Assembly: GCA_902810755.1 (NCBI GenBank)
Contig: CADDYT010000029.1
Span: forward strand, 1 to 53,478
Length of the DNA: 53,478 nucleotides
From: Chloroflexota bacterium
Lineage (GTDB): Bacteria > Chloroflexota > Ktedonobacteria > Ktedonobacterales > Ktedonobacteraceae
Direction of reading: 5' to 3'
The notes beneath the pieces were generated by a model, which was not told the origin of the DNA, ran no database searches, and was given only the letters and a program-made list of their open reading frames with translations. The position numbers and the translations under genes were made by a program. This document shows positions 8,610 to 18,049 of this stretch, one piece after another. Position 1 is the stretch's first letter, and each line of letters begins with the position of its first letter.

Positions 8610-10328
8610 GTGAAAGTCAAGCTGCCGAAAGAACTGAAAGGGATCAAATTCTCCAGAGTTTTTACTGTTGATATGAATAGCTTTGATATAAATATGTTTC
8701 TACCAACACTGTTTCATACCATTCTTGCCGGTGGCCGGGGGAAAGTCAGGCGTACAAACGATCCTGAGAAAATCCAGCAATATATTGAGACGTTAGCTTT
8801 GAAACCGGACTTGCAGGGCTTTGATGACCAGATAGGACGCAGAGTCCTGGAAAGATTTGTCCGCACCACATTGATCACCACTGGAGCGAAAGGACGTTCT
8901 AAAAAGGGAGAACAAATCACCTCTATCGTTCCCTACAGCTTGCTTGCCCATAAGCCTGGCTTTCCTGCAGAAAGCAGCCCGCTGCGGGGAGCGGATGTAT
9001 TTATTTACCAGGCGCTACGTGAAAAGATGGGTAGAGATGATAGAAGCCTTCAGCAGGCAATAAAGCTCGTTTTCGGACGCGGCGTTATCATTGGGAACAT
9101 GCCCAATCTGGGCGGCGCTTACGATGGCGCAACGCCGCTTGATACGATCACCCGTCTTTCAGTGGCTTTTCTTGATGGTTTCAAAGATACGCCTACAAAT
9201 ATGATTCGTGAGCCAGATATCACTGCTGCCTGTCCAGAACTGGTAAACGAAATGGGAGAGGACTTACTCACTTTCCTGTTCAAGTTTTACGAACACATGC
9301 CTTCGCAGGCATTAACTTATAACCTGCTCGCGCTCATCAACTTTGAACTGTTCACCTACACCCTCAAACTGGTCTACGCGGTCAATGCGCTGGTGCGTGA
9401 CCCGGAGACGCTGCCTGCTGCCATGCGTGACGCTCTGGAGCCGTCGCCGCCGCAACTCTACCTGGATTTCACACAGAATGTGCGCGGGCGCAGCCACGAA
9501 ATGGCGAGAGAGTGTGTGCGCAGAGACATCGAAGCTTTGCAGCAATTTTTATCATCAAATTTGTTGCTCAGATTGCTGGACTCCTATGTCGTCTCGCTGC
9601 GCCGCAACGCGCAGAGAAAGGCGAAAATTGATGCTGTACTTGATGGTAACGAATCCGGGCCATTGTACCTGCAAAGATTACTGTTGCTGCTCAATGAACC
9701 ATCATTAAGCGTACACTTCGAGGCTCAGGCGCTGCACGATGAAGAACGGATCAGAGAAGAGAACCGCTTGCCCGAAGAATCCGGCGTGGTGGTCAACGAA
9801 GATGATTTGAACTGGCTAGATGATATCACTGCCAGCGCGGATTCAGATATCGAACGCGTTGTCAGTCTGCTGGCCGAGGGACAGAGAGATAGCGCATTGC
9901 AACATTATGTAAGCTGGTACTGGAGCGTGGGCGGCATGAAGGAACCGCATGGGTTGCTCGCCGGGACGGTAAAAAGCCGGGCGTCGTGGCGTTATGCCCC
10001 TTCAAATGATTTGCTGGCGGTGCTGGTACAGGTAGCTGCGGCGCGACTCTCAAAGCAGGGGGTGGTTGAGCCAGTTCGCTTGCAGGAATTCTTACGCTTT
10101 CTGGAATCCCATTACGGCATTTTGATTGATCGTCCTCCTGATATGTTCAAAGGAGCCGAGTATATTGCGGCTGCCCATGATAATCTACGCGCCATGCAAA
10201 ATCGGCTGCGCCAGATGGGCATTTTCCGCGACCTCTCCGACGATTTTACCGTTCAGCAACTCCACCCGCCGTATGTGCAGAACACGGCGAATCACATGAA
10301 GGCCGCCAAAAGCATAGAAAGTCGCTAG
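8610..10328 (+). CDS. Unknown middle protein of the kinase/HerA operon
   Basis: A 572-residue protein that I cannot assign to a family. The GTG at 8610 is chosen because AAAGGAGG (8597-8604) lies five bases upstream; an ATG at 8577 inside the previous gene has no such site. The sequence looks soluble and mostly helical, starts with a basic stretch (MKVKLPKELKGIKFSR), has several Leu-rich helices, an acidic patch (EDDLNWLDD) and an LRQMGIF segment near the C terminus. No nuclease, Walker or Cys motif is seen. It starts 14 bases after the kinase gene and ends 20 bases before the HerA-like gene. By position it would correspond to DptG, the non-enzymatic member of DptFGH, but I see no direct sequence proof. 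Confidence 0.7.
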   Translation: MKVKLPKELKGIKFSRVFTVDMNSFDINMFLPTLFHTILAGGRGKVRRTNDPEKIQQYIETLALKPDLQGFDDQIGRRVLERFVRTTLITTGAKGRSKKGEQITSIVPYSLLAHKPGFPAESSPLRGADVFIYQALREKMGRDDRSLQQAIKLVFGRGVIIGNMPNLGGAYDGATPLDTITRLSVAFLDGFKDTPTNMIREPDITAACPELVNEMGEDLLTFLFKFYEHMPSQALTYNLLALINFELFTYTLKLVYAVNALVRDPETLPAAMRDALEPSPPQLYLDFTQNVRGRSHEMARECVRRDIEALQQFLSSNLLLRLLDSYVVSLRRNAQRKAKIDAVLDGNESGPLYLQRLLLLLNEPSLSVHFEAQALHDEERIREENRLPEESGVVVNEDDLNWLDDITASADSDIERVVSLLAEGQRDSALQHYVSWYWSVGGMKEPHGLLAGTVKSRASWRYAPSNDLLAVLVQVAAARLSKQGVVEPVRLQEFLRFLESHYGILIDRPPDMFKGAEYIAAAHDNLRAMQNRLRQMGIFRDLSDDFTVQQLHPPYVQNTANHMKAAKSIESR

Positions 10329-10348
10329 AAAAGGCGAGGTATTTTCTG

Positions 10349-13300
10349 ATGAGTGAAAGACGCACGCAACTGCTTGCCGATGAAATATTTGCCCGCTTAC
10401 AGGGAACAACTACGGGCCACTGCGTCCGTGTCGACTTTCTCGAACGAGAAGACGCGCTCAACATTTGTCGTTATATGACGCAACGCCTCCAGGAGCAGCC
10501 ATCCGACCTGCTCGTGCGCGTGCTGAGTGGTCGCGGTCAGCAAGACAAGGATAACAGCCTGTTTATCACCACCGATAGAGCCGTTGAGATACGCAACCGC
10601 AAACAGGGACGACTCTGCCTTTTTGTGCCTTCTGACCTGGTGGATGCCGCCTATAGCTCACTCGCTAATTCATTTGCGCTGATTGATGGGCAGACGCTGT
10701 TTGAAGCGGTGCTGAGCAAAGAGCGGAGAAAGCTTTCACAGGATGCTCAACGGGTCATCCGCTTTGTCTCACATGGAACGGTGAGAGCGAGCTACGAACA
10801 GCGCCTGGACTTTGCTATCGCTGCCCGGATGCTGGGAGATGATGAGCCGCTGGGCCTGGAATTATGGCGCGTGGGCCTGATTGCCGATGCACGCCCGGAT
10901 TTTGTGGCTCATCTGACCAGCAATCGTGAATGCGCCAATCTGCTTTCACGCCCGCTGCGCCCACATGCGACGGTACGCGAGCGTATTCAGAGTCTGAAGG
11001 TGGATAAAGAGACCGCAAACGCGCTGGGTCGCTTTTTCCGCAACCGTTCGATGAACGATGTCTCGTCCTGGTCGCGCGACCTTGCCGCAGAAGGCTCATT
11101 GACCTTTGATCGCTGGATATTTCCCGGCACCGACCGCAGCGATATGCGCTCGGTGAAAATACAGCCCTTTATCAACGGGCAAGGGGTCGTCGAACGGTAC
11201 TGCCGCCTGGCGCAACCAGACGGAGCAAACGGCAGCCTGCTGGCCATGTGCGGACCCGGAAAGTCTATGGTTGTCAAATGGTCCTGCGAACCGGCGCAGC
11301 CGCAGAATTTGAGCGGTTGGAGCGTGCGTATCCTGCCAACCGATTACGACTACGAGCTTGCCGAAGACAGCGATTTCATTGAGCCAAAGATACCGCGTGT
11401 TCCGGCGAATCGGCGCAGCGTCACCATCAAACTTGATATGGAGGAAGGCGAAATACCGACCGGCCCGGTGAGTGTGCGCGTTGCGCCCCTGGATGCGGCG
11501 GGCAATGAACTGACCAATGCAAATAACGAAATTGTCTTCGATAGAAGCAACGAATTTTTTATGAAGAGCAGCGGGACAGATGAGCAGGTAGAAAGCGCAC
11601 GCGAAAACCGCAGCCTCGTTCCCACACTTGCCTTTGGGCGGCTTGAGGCAGTGATGAGACTCGCGGAGAAACAATCTCTCGTTGAGGAGCAGGCACAGTG
11701 GATCGCCAGAGACCTGTTCAGCCTGACCTTCTCCAACAAAACCGTTCTCAACCTTGGCGCCAGTGAAACCTTGATTACCCTGGAAGAGAGGATCAGGGAT
11801 AACCCACGTCAGGGTGGTTGCTTTCTGCTGGCGGTGGATGAAATTGCTCCCGTCACAGTCGATGCCATTGAAGCATGTACCTTGCACGCTGGCGGCAATC
11901 CCGCGTGGGTCGCGTTCTGGAAGGCGCGCGAGGCATTTTTCAACCGGCTCAAAAAGCAATCATCGCGCGACACGGTGGAGACGGCAGACTGGACGGTCGA
12001 ACTGGCCGGGGTTGCCTTACGCTATGCCCAGGAATATCAAAAACTGCTCGATGGGCTGATTAAGAGCAGGTGCGAACGCACAGAGATGCTGGAGGCGCTC
12101 TCCGTTGATTCGCTGCTGGTGCGCGTTGCCAGCAAGGGGGATGCTGTGGAGGAGGCGCTGATCATCCTGCCGACACATCCACTGCGTATTGCGTGGATGG
12201 TGAGCTACACACAATTACTGCGGCGCTGGGAGGAGCAGCTGCTGACATTGCCCAGAAATAGGCGTAGAAACAGCATAGACCAGGAGGCATTGCGCATGCT
12301 GACGCCGACGAATGTTCCTGCCTTTGCCTACCATATCTCATCCAACAACGCTTTCCTCTTCTTCCAGAATATCAGGTTTTATCATGGAGTTGCTCTGCCT
12401 GCCGATATTGCCGATCCACGCCGCCATTATACGAACATTGTGCGTATCCTCGGCGGGGGGTCTGAGCAAATCGATATCGGCGATATCCAGCCCAACCACC
12501 TGAAAGAACATCTTGATCGATTCACAGCTTCTCATCCCTATACGCGCACCCTGGTGACAACGCTGGTAAACCCGGATCGTGGCGATTTTTTCGCCGAGGC
12601 GGTGCGACTCTTCCTTGACGAAATTGTCCAGCCCGGTGAGCAGGAAGAAATGCGGAACGCACCCTCATTTCAGATCACCGCTTACATGCCAGATGAGTAC
12701 ATGCATTCTCTTCCTGCGCTCGCCCAAAAATTGCGCGACCAGCGTCTTGCCTCTGGCGGCCAGGTGACAGATTACTTCCTGCCGGCGCTTTCGACCACCG
12801 TGCGTCCCATCAGCCAGCTGGAGCGCAAGGCGCCGGAAGCGCACCTCGCGCTCGTCACCGATTTGACCAGACCCTCCATCACTGTTGGTTCGCAGCTATT
12901 CAACAGCCCCGAATCTCGCGCCGAAATCAGCAGCTTTTCGCTTTACGGCTTGATCACTCGCTTCATTCCCCAGTTCAGGATCGATGAGCGTGGCCTGCTC
13001 TGGAACTACCACATCATCCCGGAAGGCATCAAGCGACCTGAGCCTCACCCTGTCAGCCCTCGCTACAGCGAGTCGCTGTTGGATTTGCACCAGAGTGTGC
13101 TGGATGCGCAGGGCTATCTGCTCAAGGAACGCAATGACGCCTGCCCGATGCTTGAGGTGCGCATTGAACAGGAGCGCAGCACCCTACTGGAACACCTGCA
13201 TAGCCATACCAACTGGGTGATTACACTCGACCGCTTTTTTGCGCTCGATTACTACGATTCTCCCCACCAGCCGGAACTGCGCTCGCTGGCCCAGAAATAC

Positions 13301-15385
13301 GTGCTGGACTATTCGCCCGAATCGCTGGAAGGATTCGGGCATCGGATGCTGGTGACAACGGCATGGCATGAGGAAATTGAGACACTGCTTGCTCAGGCAA
13401 TGGAGGAACTTGGTTTCAGCACGGTCGATCAGAGCGTCGGGCAGTTACTTCACCATCTGAAAACTGTTTCCGGGAGACTGGCATTGCAGGTGCTTGATTC
13501 GTCAACCAGCGCCTCTGCTGCTGTTGGCCTGGGCGTGGTGACAGCATGGTTGCAGCGACAGGGAAGGCTCAAGGATGCGGTACTTGTTCCCGTAGACATT
13601 TATCCGCGCATGTTCTCCCTCGACGGCAACGGCAAACTCCAGCCGGGGGAGCGACGCTGTGATATGGTGCTGATCTCCCTGCGCCGTGACATTGTAGATG
13701 CGACCTTCATTGAAGTCAAATGGCGGCGCAGCCAGGCGCCCTTACAGGAACTGGCGACAGATATGACCTTGCAGATGGAAAGTTCGGCCAGGGCCATGCG
13801 CAACCGCTTTTTCAATGAGAAACGAGTAGATGGCACGCTGCAACGCGCCTATCTTGCCAGTATCCTCAAATTCTACTTCGAGCGTTCGCGCCGCTACCAG
13901 CTCATTTCATCCGACGTGGAGAGGCCATTTCTCGAGCGCCTCGCGCGCCTGGAAAAGACCGGCCTGGAATTTCGCCCCACCTATGAAGGCTATATTGTCA
14001 ATCTTGATGGTCAGCCACGCAACAGACCAATTGAGATCGATGCACAGCCGGAAAGGGCGAAAATTATGGTTCTCACCGCGCGCGATTTTTACGACACCCC
14101 TGAATTTTCGCCACTCCTGACTCCTACCCCGCTGGCGGACGACAATGGTTCCGTTTCTTTTAATAAAGATCAGGAGTTGCCTGGTAGTGAAGAGGAGCAA
14201 GCCATATCTGCGGTGAGTATTCCTTCTATGGGGGAAGAGGCAACAGATGAGGAGGAGAATGATTTTTCAACCTCTCCCACTGAAAAGTTGCCGCCCCTCT
14301 CAAATAATCTGCCGCCGGAAGAGATCATCGTTCCTCTGGGAGAAGCCGGTGACGAGCCGGTTGAGTGGAAGCCCGGCACGAAAGGCAGTCCGCACCTGTT
14401 CATCATCGGCATTCCAGGGCAGGGAAAATCGTGGACGACGACGCGCATTCTCAACGAACTGGGCAGGCAACAGGTGCCGACGCTCGTCCTGGACTTTCAC
14501 GGGCAGTTCGCTGATCCACACGGCTCGTTTATGCGTACCGTTCGTCCTGCGGTGGTAGACGCGGCCAGAGGCTTACCTTTTTCACCCTTTGAATGCAGTG
14601 CTGGCAACGGCGTGGCTGGCTGGATGGCCAACAGCTACGCGCTGGCAGAGATCTTTGCCTATGTAACCGGTATGGGGGTGATCCAGCGCGACCTTATTCG
14701 CACTACACTACAGGAAGCCTACAAAGCGCATGGTTTTACCGATGATGAGGAAGAGCAACTGATAGATCTGGACTATCCCACCGCAGAAGAGATGATCCAG
14801 CGCATCGAGCGCAAAGAGCAGGAGCGTCACGTAAACAATGTTGCTGCCCGCTGTCGTCTTTTGCTGGAGACGAATCTGTTCCGCCCAATCAAGGATGCTC
14901 CAGACATGCTCACGGCCATCCGCGAAGGGCTGGTGATTGACCTGCACAATCTCTATGCAGAGGAATTGCAGGTCGCGGCAGGGGCGTTTGTGCTGCGCAA
15001 ACTCTACAAAGACATGTTTCGCTGGGGAGACGCCGACCGCTTGCGCCTCGCCGTTGTGCTGGACGAAGCTCACCGCCTGGCAAAAGATATAACGCTGCCA
15101 AAACTGATGAAAGAGGGGCGCAAGTTCGGCATCGCGGTCATTGTTGCCAGCCAGGGGATCAACGATTTTCACCAGGATATCTTAAGCAATGTCGGCACAA
15201 AAGTGATTTTCCGTGTCAACTACCCGGACTCAAAAAAAGTTGCCGGCTTCATTCGTGGCCGTTCCGGTCTGGACCTCGCCGGACGCATAGAGCAATTGCA
15301 GGTAGGCAGGGCCTATGTCCAGACACCGGAAATGCCCTATGGCTCACTCGTACACATGTATCCTCTGGAAGAGGGGCAGGGATAG
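10349..15385 (+). CDS. Giant PD-(D/E)XK-like + HerA/DptH-like ATPase
   Basis: A 1678-residue protein. The first ~1050 residues have no domain I recognise. Around 1105-1124 lies a PD-(D/E)XK-like core, Asp1105 (CDMVLISL) then Glu1122-Val-Lys1124 (FIEVKWRRS), followed by a low-complexity acidic linker (about 1270-1330). The C-terminal ~340 residues form a HerA/FtsK-like ATPase: Walker A GIPGQGKS (1354-1361), Walker B VVLDEAHRL (about 1568-1576), and an ending with NVGTKVIFRVNYPD, as in HerA/DptH proteins that screen off-target subunits. The size and C-terminal motor match DptH. ATG at 10349 has AAGGCGAGG upstream. Probably a DNA-translocating effector of the operon; the nuclease activity is inferred from motif spacing only. 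Confidence 0.75.
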   Translation: MSERRTQLLADEIFARLQGTTTGHCVRVDFLEREDALNICRYMTQRLQEQPSDLLVRVLSGRGQQDKDNSLFITTDRAVEIRNRKQGRLCLFVPSDLVDAAYSSLANSFALIDGQTLFEAVLSKERRKLSQDAQRVIRFVSHGTVRASYEQRLDFAIAARMLGDDEPLGLELWRVGLIADARPDFVAHLTSNRECANLLSRPLRPHATVRERIQSLKVDKETANALGRFFRNRSMNDVSSWSRDLAAEGSLTFDRWIFPGTDRSDMRSVKIQPFINGQGVVERYCRLAQPDGANGSLLAMCGPGKSMVVKWSCEPAQPQNLSGWSVRILPTDYDYELAEDSDFIEPKIPRVPANRRSVTIKLDMEEGEIPTGPVSVRVAPLDAAGNELTNANNEIVFDRSNEFFMKSSGTDEQVESARENRSLVPTLAFGRLEAVMRLAEKQSLVEEQAQWIARDLFSLTFSNKTVLNLGASETLITLEERIRDNPRQGGCFLLAVDEIAPVTVDAIEACTLHAGGNPAWVAFWKAREAFFNRLKKQSSRDTVETADWTVELAGVALRYAQEYQKLLDGLIKSRCERTEMLEALSVDSLLVRVASKGDAVEEALIILPTHPLRIAWMVSYTQLLRRWEEQLLTLPRNRRRNSIDQEALRMLTPTNVPAFAYHISSNNAFLFFQNIRFYHGVALPADIADPRRHYTNIVRILGGGSEQIDIGDIQPNHLKEHLDRFTASHPYTRTLVTTLVNPDRGDFFAEAVRLFLDEIVQPGEQEEMRNAPSFQITAYMPDEYMHSLPALAQKLRDQRLASGGQVTDYFLPALSTTVRPISQLERKAPEAHLALVTDLTRPSITVGSQLFNSPESRAEISSFSLYGLITRFIPQFRIDERGLLWNYHIIPEGIKRPEPHPVSPRYSESLLDLHQSVLDAQGYLLKERNDACPMLEVRIEQERSTLLEHLHSHTNWVITLDRFFALDYYDSPHQPELRSLAQKYVLDYSPESLEGFGHRMLVTTAWHEEIETLLAQAMEELGFSTVDQSVGQLLHHLKTVSGRLALQVLDSSTSASAAVGLGVVTAWLQRQGRLKDAVLVPVDIYPRMFSLDGNGKLQPGERRCDMVLISLRRDIVDATFIEVKWRRSQAPLQELATDMTLQMESSARAMRNRFFNEKRVDGTLQRAYLASILKFYFERSRRYQLISSDVERPFLERLARLEKTGLEFRPTYEGYIVNLDGQPRNRPIEIDAQPERAKIMVLTARDFYDTPEFSPLLTPTPLADDNGSVSFNKDQELPGSEEEQAISAVSIPSMGEEATDEEENDFSTSPTEKLPPLSNNLPPEEIIVPLGEAGDEPVEWKPGTKGSPHLFIIGIPGQGKSWTTTRILNELGRQQVPTLVLDFHGQFADPHGSFMRTVRPAVVDAARGLPFSPFECSAGNGVAGWMANSYALAEIFAYVTGMGVIQRDLIRTTLQEAYKAHGFTDDEEEQLIDLDYPTAEEMIQRIERKEQERHVNNVAARCRLLLETNLFRPIKDAPDMLTAIREGLVIDLHNLYAEELQVAAGAFVLRKLYKDMFRWGDADRLRLAVVLDEAHRLAKDITLPKLMKEGRKFGIAVIVASQGINDFHQDILSNVGTKVIFRVNYPDSKKVAGFIRGRSGLDLAGRIEQLQVGRAYVQTPEMPYGSLVHMYPLEEGQG

Positions 15386-15419
15386 CGGCATAGCTGTTAA
15401 TCGGTGCGAGTCCGGGCAA

Positions 15420-15532
15420 GCCATCCGCAAGAGGTGGTCCTACTATACACGATGGTCCCTTGCGCGCCTTATAGAGCGAATAGAACCGGGTCGTATATAT
15501 TATATATAGTAGGGCCACCTCTTGCGGGTGGC
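15420..15532 (+). terminator. Long inverted repeat after the kinase/HerA operon
   Basis: Arms at 15420-15445 and 15507-15532, nearly complementary, each containing the core CCACCCGCAAGAGGTGG or a variant. The inner part is AT-rich (a run of TA repeats near 15493-15508). It lies between two convergent genes and could terminate both. The same core recurs in the hairpin after gatA (34382-34432). Confidence 0.6.
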
Positions 15533-15586
15533 CTGTTGTGCGTTTCACTTCTCTACAAGCTATGTTCTATACGCTTCTGCGAGAGA

Positions 15587-15970
15587 TCACTCCTCATAAT
15601 AGCGTCGCCGGTAGGAGTATCTGCGCCGGTGTCGCCACGTGCGGTAGGTGAACAGGTGCCAGAGGGCGACCAGCACGACGGCGCCGATCAACGCGCGCAA
15701 GAGAGGGATGTTGTCGACATAGACATCTCCCACATTGGAGATGACGAGGACGCTGGTCATCAACCAGATGCCGATGATGGCGGCGATGATGGCGCCCACG
15801 AAGCCAAAAGGGAGCCGCCAGCCAACAATAAATTCGGCGATGAAACCAATAATCATTGCCACAACCAGGTAGACGATGAGTGTAGAACTGATGGTGAACG
15901 TGTTGCCACCAATCTGGATAGTCACGCCATCCGCCAGCACCGGCAATATATGCGCCAGGAGAGAAAACAT
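15587..15970 (-). CDS. Small membrane protein, GlsB/YeaQ-like, copy B
   Basis: A 127-residue paralogue of the protein at 4031-4363. It shares VGWRLPFG, VGAIIAAIIGIWLM, GDVYVDNIPLLRALIGA and the C-terminal TYRTWRHRRRYSYRRRYYEE almost residue for residue, but has a different N terminus with an extra hydrophobic segment (ADGVTIQIGGNTFTIS). The start at 15970 is set by AAGGAGG six bases upstream. The two copies are in direct orientation with the three-gene operon between them. Function unknown. Confidence 0.7.
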   Translation of the reverse strand: MFSLLAHILPVLADGVTIQIGGNTFTISSTLIVYLVVAMIIGFIAEFIVGWRLPFGFVGAIIAAIIGIWLMTSVLVISNVGDVYVDNIPLLRALIGAVVLVALWHLFTYRTWRHRRRYSYRRRYYEE

Positions 15971-16088
15971 GCAAGCCTCCTTCATGCAGGGAGAGAAACT
16001 CGCCTCTCTCCCGAAGAACTATTGTTCATTTTACTGAACGAAAAAGCGAGCGGGATGTCACATGTATCATCTGTCCTGAATAAAAATG

Positions 16089-16148
16089 CCGATGGGGGCG
16101 AAGGGCTTGCAGATAGAACATAATCTGCAAGCCCTTCGCCCCCATCGG
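16089..16148 (-). terminator. Perfect 26-bp hairpin after the rhodanese gene
   Basis: Arms 16089-16114 and 16123-16148 are perfectly complementary around an 8-base loop. It lies just past the stop of the minus-strand rhodanese gene. The stem is far longer than a usual intrinsic terminator. Confidence 0.7.
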
Positions 16149-16177
16149 TATGGTTTTGCTAAGAAAAAGCCAGTCTC

Positions 16178-17029
16178 TTACTTCTCAATTGGAGCGCCGA
16201 TCAGGCTGCCCCATTCGGTCCAGGAGCCGTCGTAGTTGCGGACGGTGGGGTAGCCGAGGAGCTGGGTGAGGACGAACCAGGTGTGGGCCGAACGCTCGCC
16301 GATGCGGCAGTAGGCGATAACCTCTTTGTCGGGGGTGACGCCTTTGCCCGCGTAGAGGGCACGCAGTTCTTCCGCCGGTTTGAAGGTGCCGTCTTCCTGC
16401 ACGGCCTGCGACCAGGGGATGTTGGCCGCGCCGGGGATGTGGCCGCCGCGCTGCGCGCCTTCCTGCGGCAGGTTGGCGGGGGCCAGCAGTTGGCCGCTGT
16501 ACTCGGCTGGCGAGCGCACATCGACCAGCGTGAAGCCGCTTTCGCCCAGATGGCCCAGGATGTAGTCGCGCAGGGCGCGGATATCGGCCTGCGGCTCGCT
16601 GGCCGTGTAGGTCGTGGGGGCGTAGGAAGGAACTTCTGTGGTGATCTCGCGTTTGTCGGCCAGCCACTTGACGCGCCCACCGTTGAGCAGACGCACATCT
16701 TTGTGGCCGTAATACTTGAGCAGCCAGAGCGCCCATGCCGCGAACCAGTTGTTGTTATCGCCGTAGAAGACAACCGTTGTGTCGTTGCTCACTCCGGCCC
16801 GGCTCATCAAGTCTTCCAGTTGAGCCTTGCTGACGGGAGCGCGCACGATTTGATCCTGTAACTCTTTCTGCCAGTTGAAACCAACCGCGCCGGGGATGTG
16901 TCCCTGCTCATAGGCGCTCGTATCTACGTCGACCTCGATGAGCCGGACGTTGGGGTCTTGCAGGTGCTGTTCTACCCATTCGGCATCGACCAGTACGTCT
17001 GGATGTGCGTAACCAGTGTTTTCGGCCAT
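16178..17029 (-). CDS. Thiosulfate/3-mercaptopyruvate sulfurtransferase (rhodanese)
   Basis: A 283-residue tandem-rhodanese enzyme that moves sulfane sulfur from thiosulfate or mercaptopyruvate to acceptors such as cyanide. The inactive N-terminal domain (about 10-130) and active C-terminal domain (about 145-275) both show the family pattern (GHIPGAVGFNW; GHIPGAANIPW). The catalytic loop is C241-RIGERS; this Cys-Arg-x-Gly-Glu-Arg form favours thiosulfate as donor. AAGGAG precedes the ATG. It follows the sulfonate-type ABC operon on the same strand after a 200-base spacer, which fits a sulfur-metabolism neighbourhood. Confidence 0.9.
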   Translation of the reverse strand: MAENTGYAHPDVLVDAEWVEQHLQDPNVRLIEVDVDTSAYEQGHIPGAVGFNWQKELQDQIVRAPVSKAQLEDLMSRAGVSNDTTVVFYGDNNNWFAAWALWLLKYYGHKDVRLLNGGRVKWLADKREITTEVPSYAPTTYTASEPQADIRALRDYILGHLGESGFTLVDVRSPAEYSGQLLAPANLPQEGAQRGGHIPGAANIPWSQAVQEDGTFKPAEELRALYAGKGVTPDKEVIAYCRIGERSAHTWFVLTQLLGYPTVRNYDGSWTEWGSLIGAPIEK

Positions 17030-17230
17030 GACCTACTCCTTATTGTGCATAAAAAATACGCCTTTTCTGCTCTGAACCCTGTGAGCATGCTCTGGCACCT
17101 TTGCCATAGACCAGAACATTTCTCCTGCGGAAATTATTCCAGCCGAGCTTGATTACCCTTCCCTGCAGATCCCACAGAGCCAGAGCCATTTCCCTTGATC
17201 GTTAAGTGCCTTTGCCTGCCGCGCCAGGGT

Positions 17231-18049
17231 CTATTTTTGTAATCCCCAGCGTTCGCGCAGGCGCCGTTCAATCGGCCCGAAGATCAGCCCGTCGATAGTG
17301 ACGCCGATGATGATGATGACAACCATGACTGCCATCACCTGCCCCGCGTCGAGCAGGTCGCGACCGGTTTCCAGCAAATTGCCCAGGCTCAGCGTCGTGT
17401 AGAGCAGTTCTGCCGCCATGAGCGAACGCCAGGCAAAGGTCCAGCCCTGCTTCATGCCGTTGACGATGGCGGGCATGGCGGCGGGCAGAATCACCTGCGT
17501 CGTCAACCGGGGGCCGTTTGCTCCCAGGTTGCGCGCCGCTTTCAGGTAAATTGGCGGCGTGTTCCTGACGCCTGCCTGTACACCAAGTGTGATGGAGAAG
17601 ACGGCTCCCATGACTACGACGAAGATCATGGCCTGCTCCGTTAGACCAAACCACAGCAGCGCGAGCGGTATCCAGCACACGCTGGGCAGGGCCTGCAGGC
17701 CCAGCACGAGCGAACCAACCGTTTCTTCAACAATGCGGAAGCGCCCGATCAGCAGGCCAAGCGTCAGACCTACCAGCGTTGAAATGGCGTAGCCGGTGAT
17801 GAGTCTCTGCAGGCTGACCAGTGTGGCCTGCAAAAAGAGGCCGTTCTGGAAGCCATTGACCAGCGAGTTGAATACGCCCGACGGCCCCGGAAACAGGTAA
17901 TCCGGCCAGACGCCGCTGATAGCGATGGCTTGCCACAACGCCAGCAAGAGGGTGTAGAAAATGAGTCGGCGTATCCCCGATTTCAGCGCCGGATTGATGG
18001 TTTGCCGGGTGTTCTGGCATTCTGCCACCGCACTGATTGCCTTAGCCAT
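17231..18049 (-). CDS. ABC importer permease, sulfonate/nitrate/taurine type
   Basis: A 272-residue inner-membrane permease of the SsuC/TauC/NrtB group with about six helices. The EAA-like loop is recognisable (KAARNLGANGPRLTTQVILPAAMPAIVNGMKQ) and couples the permease to the ATPase. GGAGG lies before the ATG, which overlaps the end of the ATPase gene by 8 bases. It partners the ATPase and lipoprotein upstream. The substrate is not determined by the permease itself. Confidence 0.88.
   Translation of the reverse strand: MAKAISAVAECQNTRQTINPALKSGIRRLIFYTLLLALWQAIAISGVWPDYLFPGPSGVFNSLVNGFQNGLFLQATLVSLQRLITGYAISTLVGLTLGLLIGRFRIVEETVGSLVLGLQALPSVCWIPLALLWFGLTEQAMIFVVVMGAVFSITLGVQAGVRNTPPIYLKAARNLGANGPRLTTQVILPAAMPAIVNGMKQGWTFAWRSLMAAELLYTTLSLGNLLETGRDLLDAGQVMAVMVVIIIIGVTIDGLIFGPIERRLRERWGLQK

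Noticed and set aside
4547..15385. Complete DND or BREX system
   Set aside because: No sulfur-modification genes, methyltransferase, PglZ-type phosphatase or helicase is seen beside the operon, so the known names are used only as comparisons.
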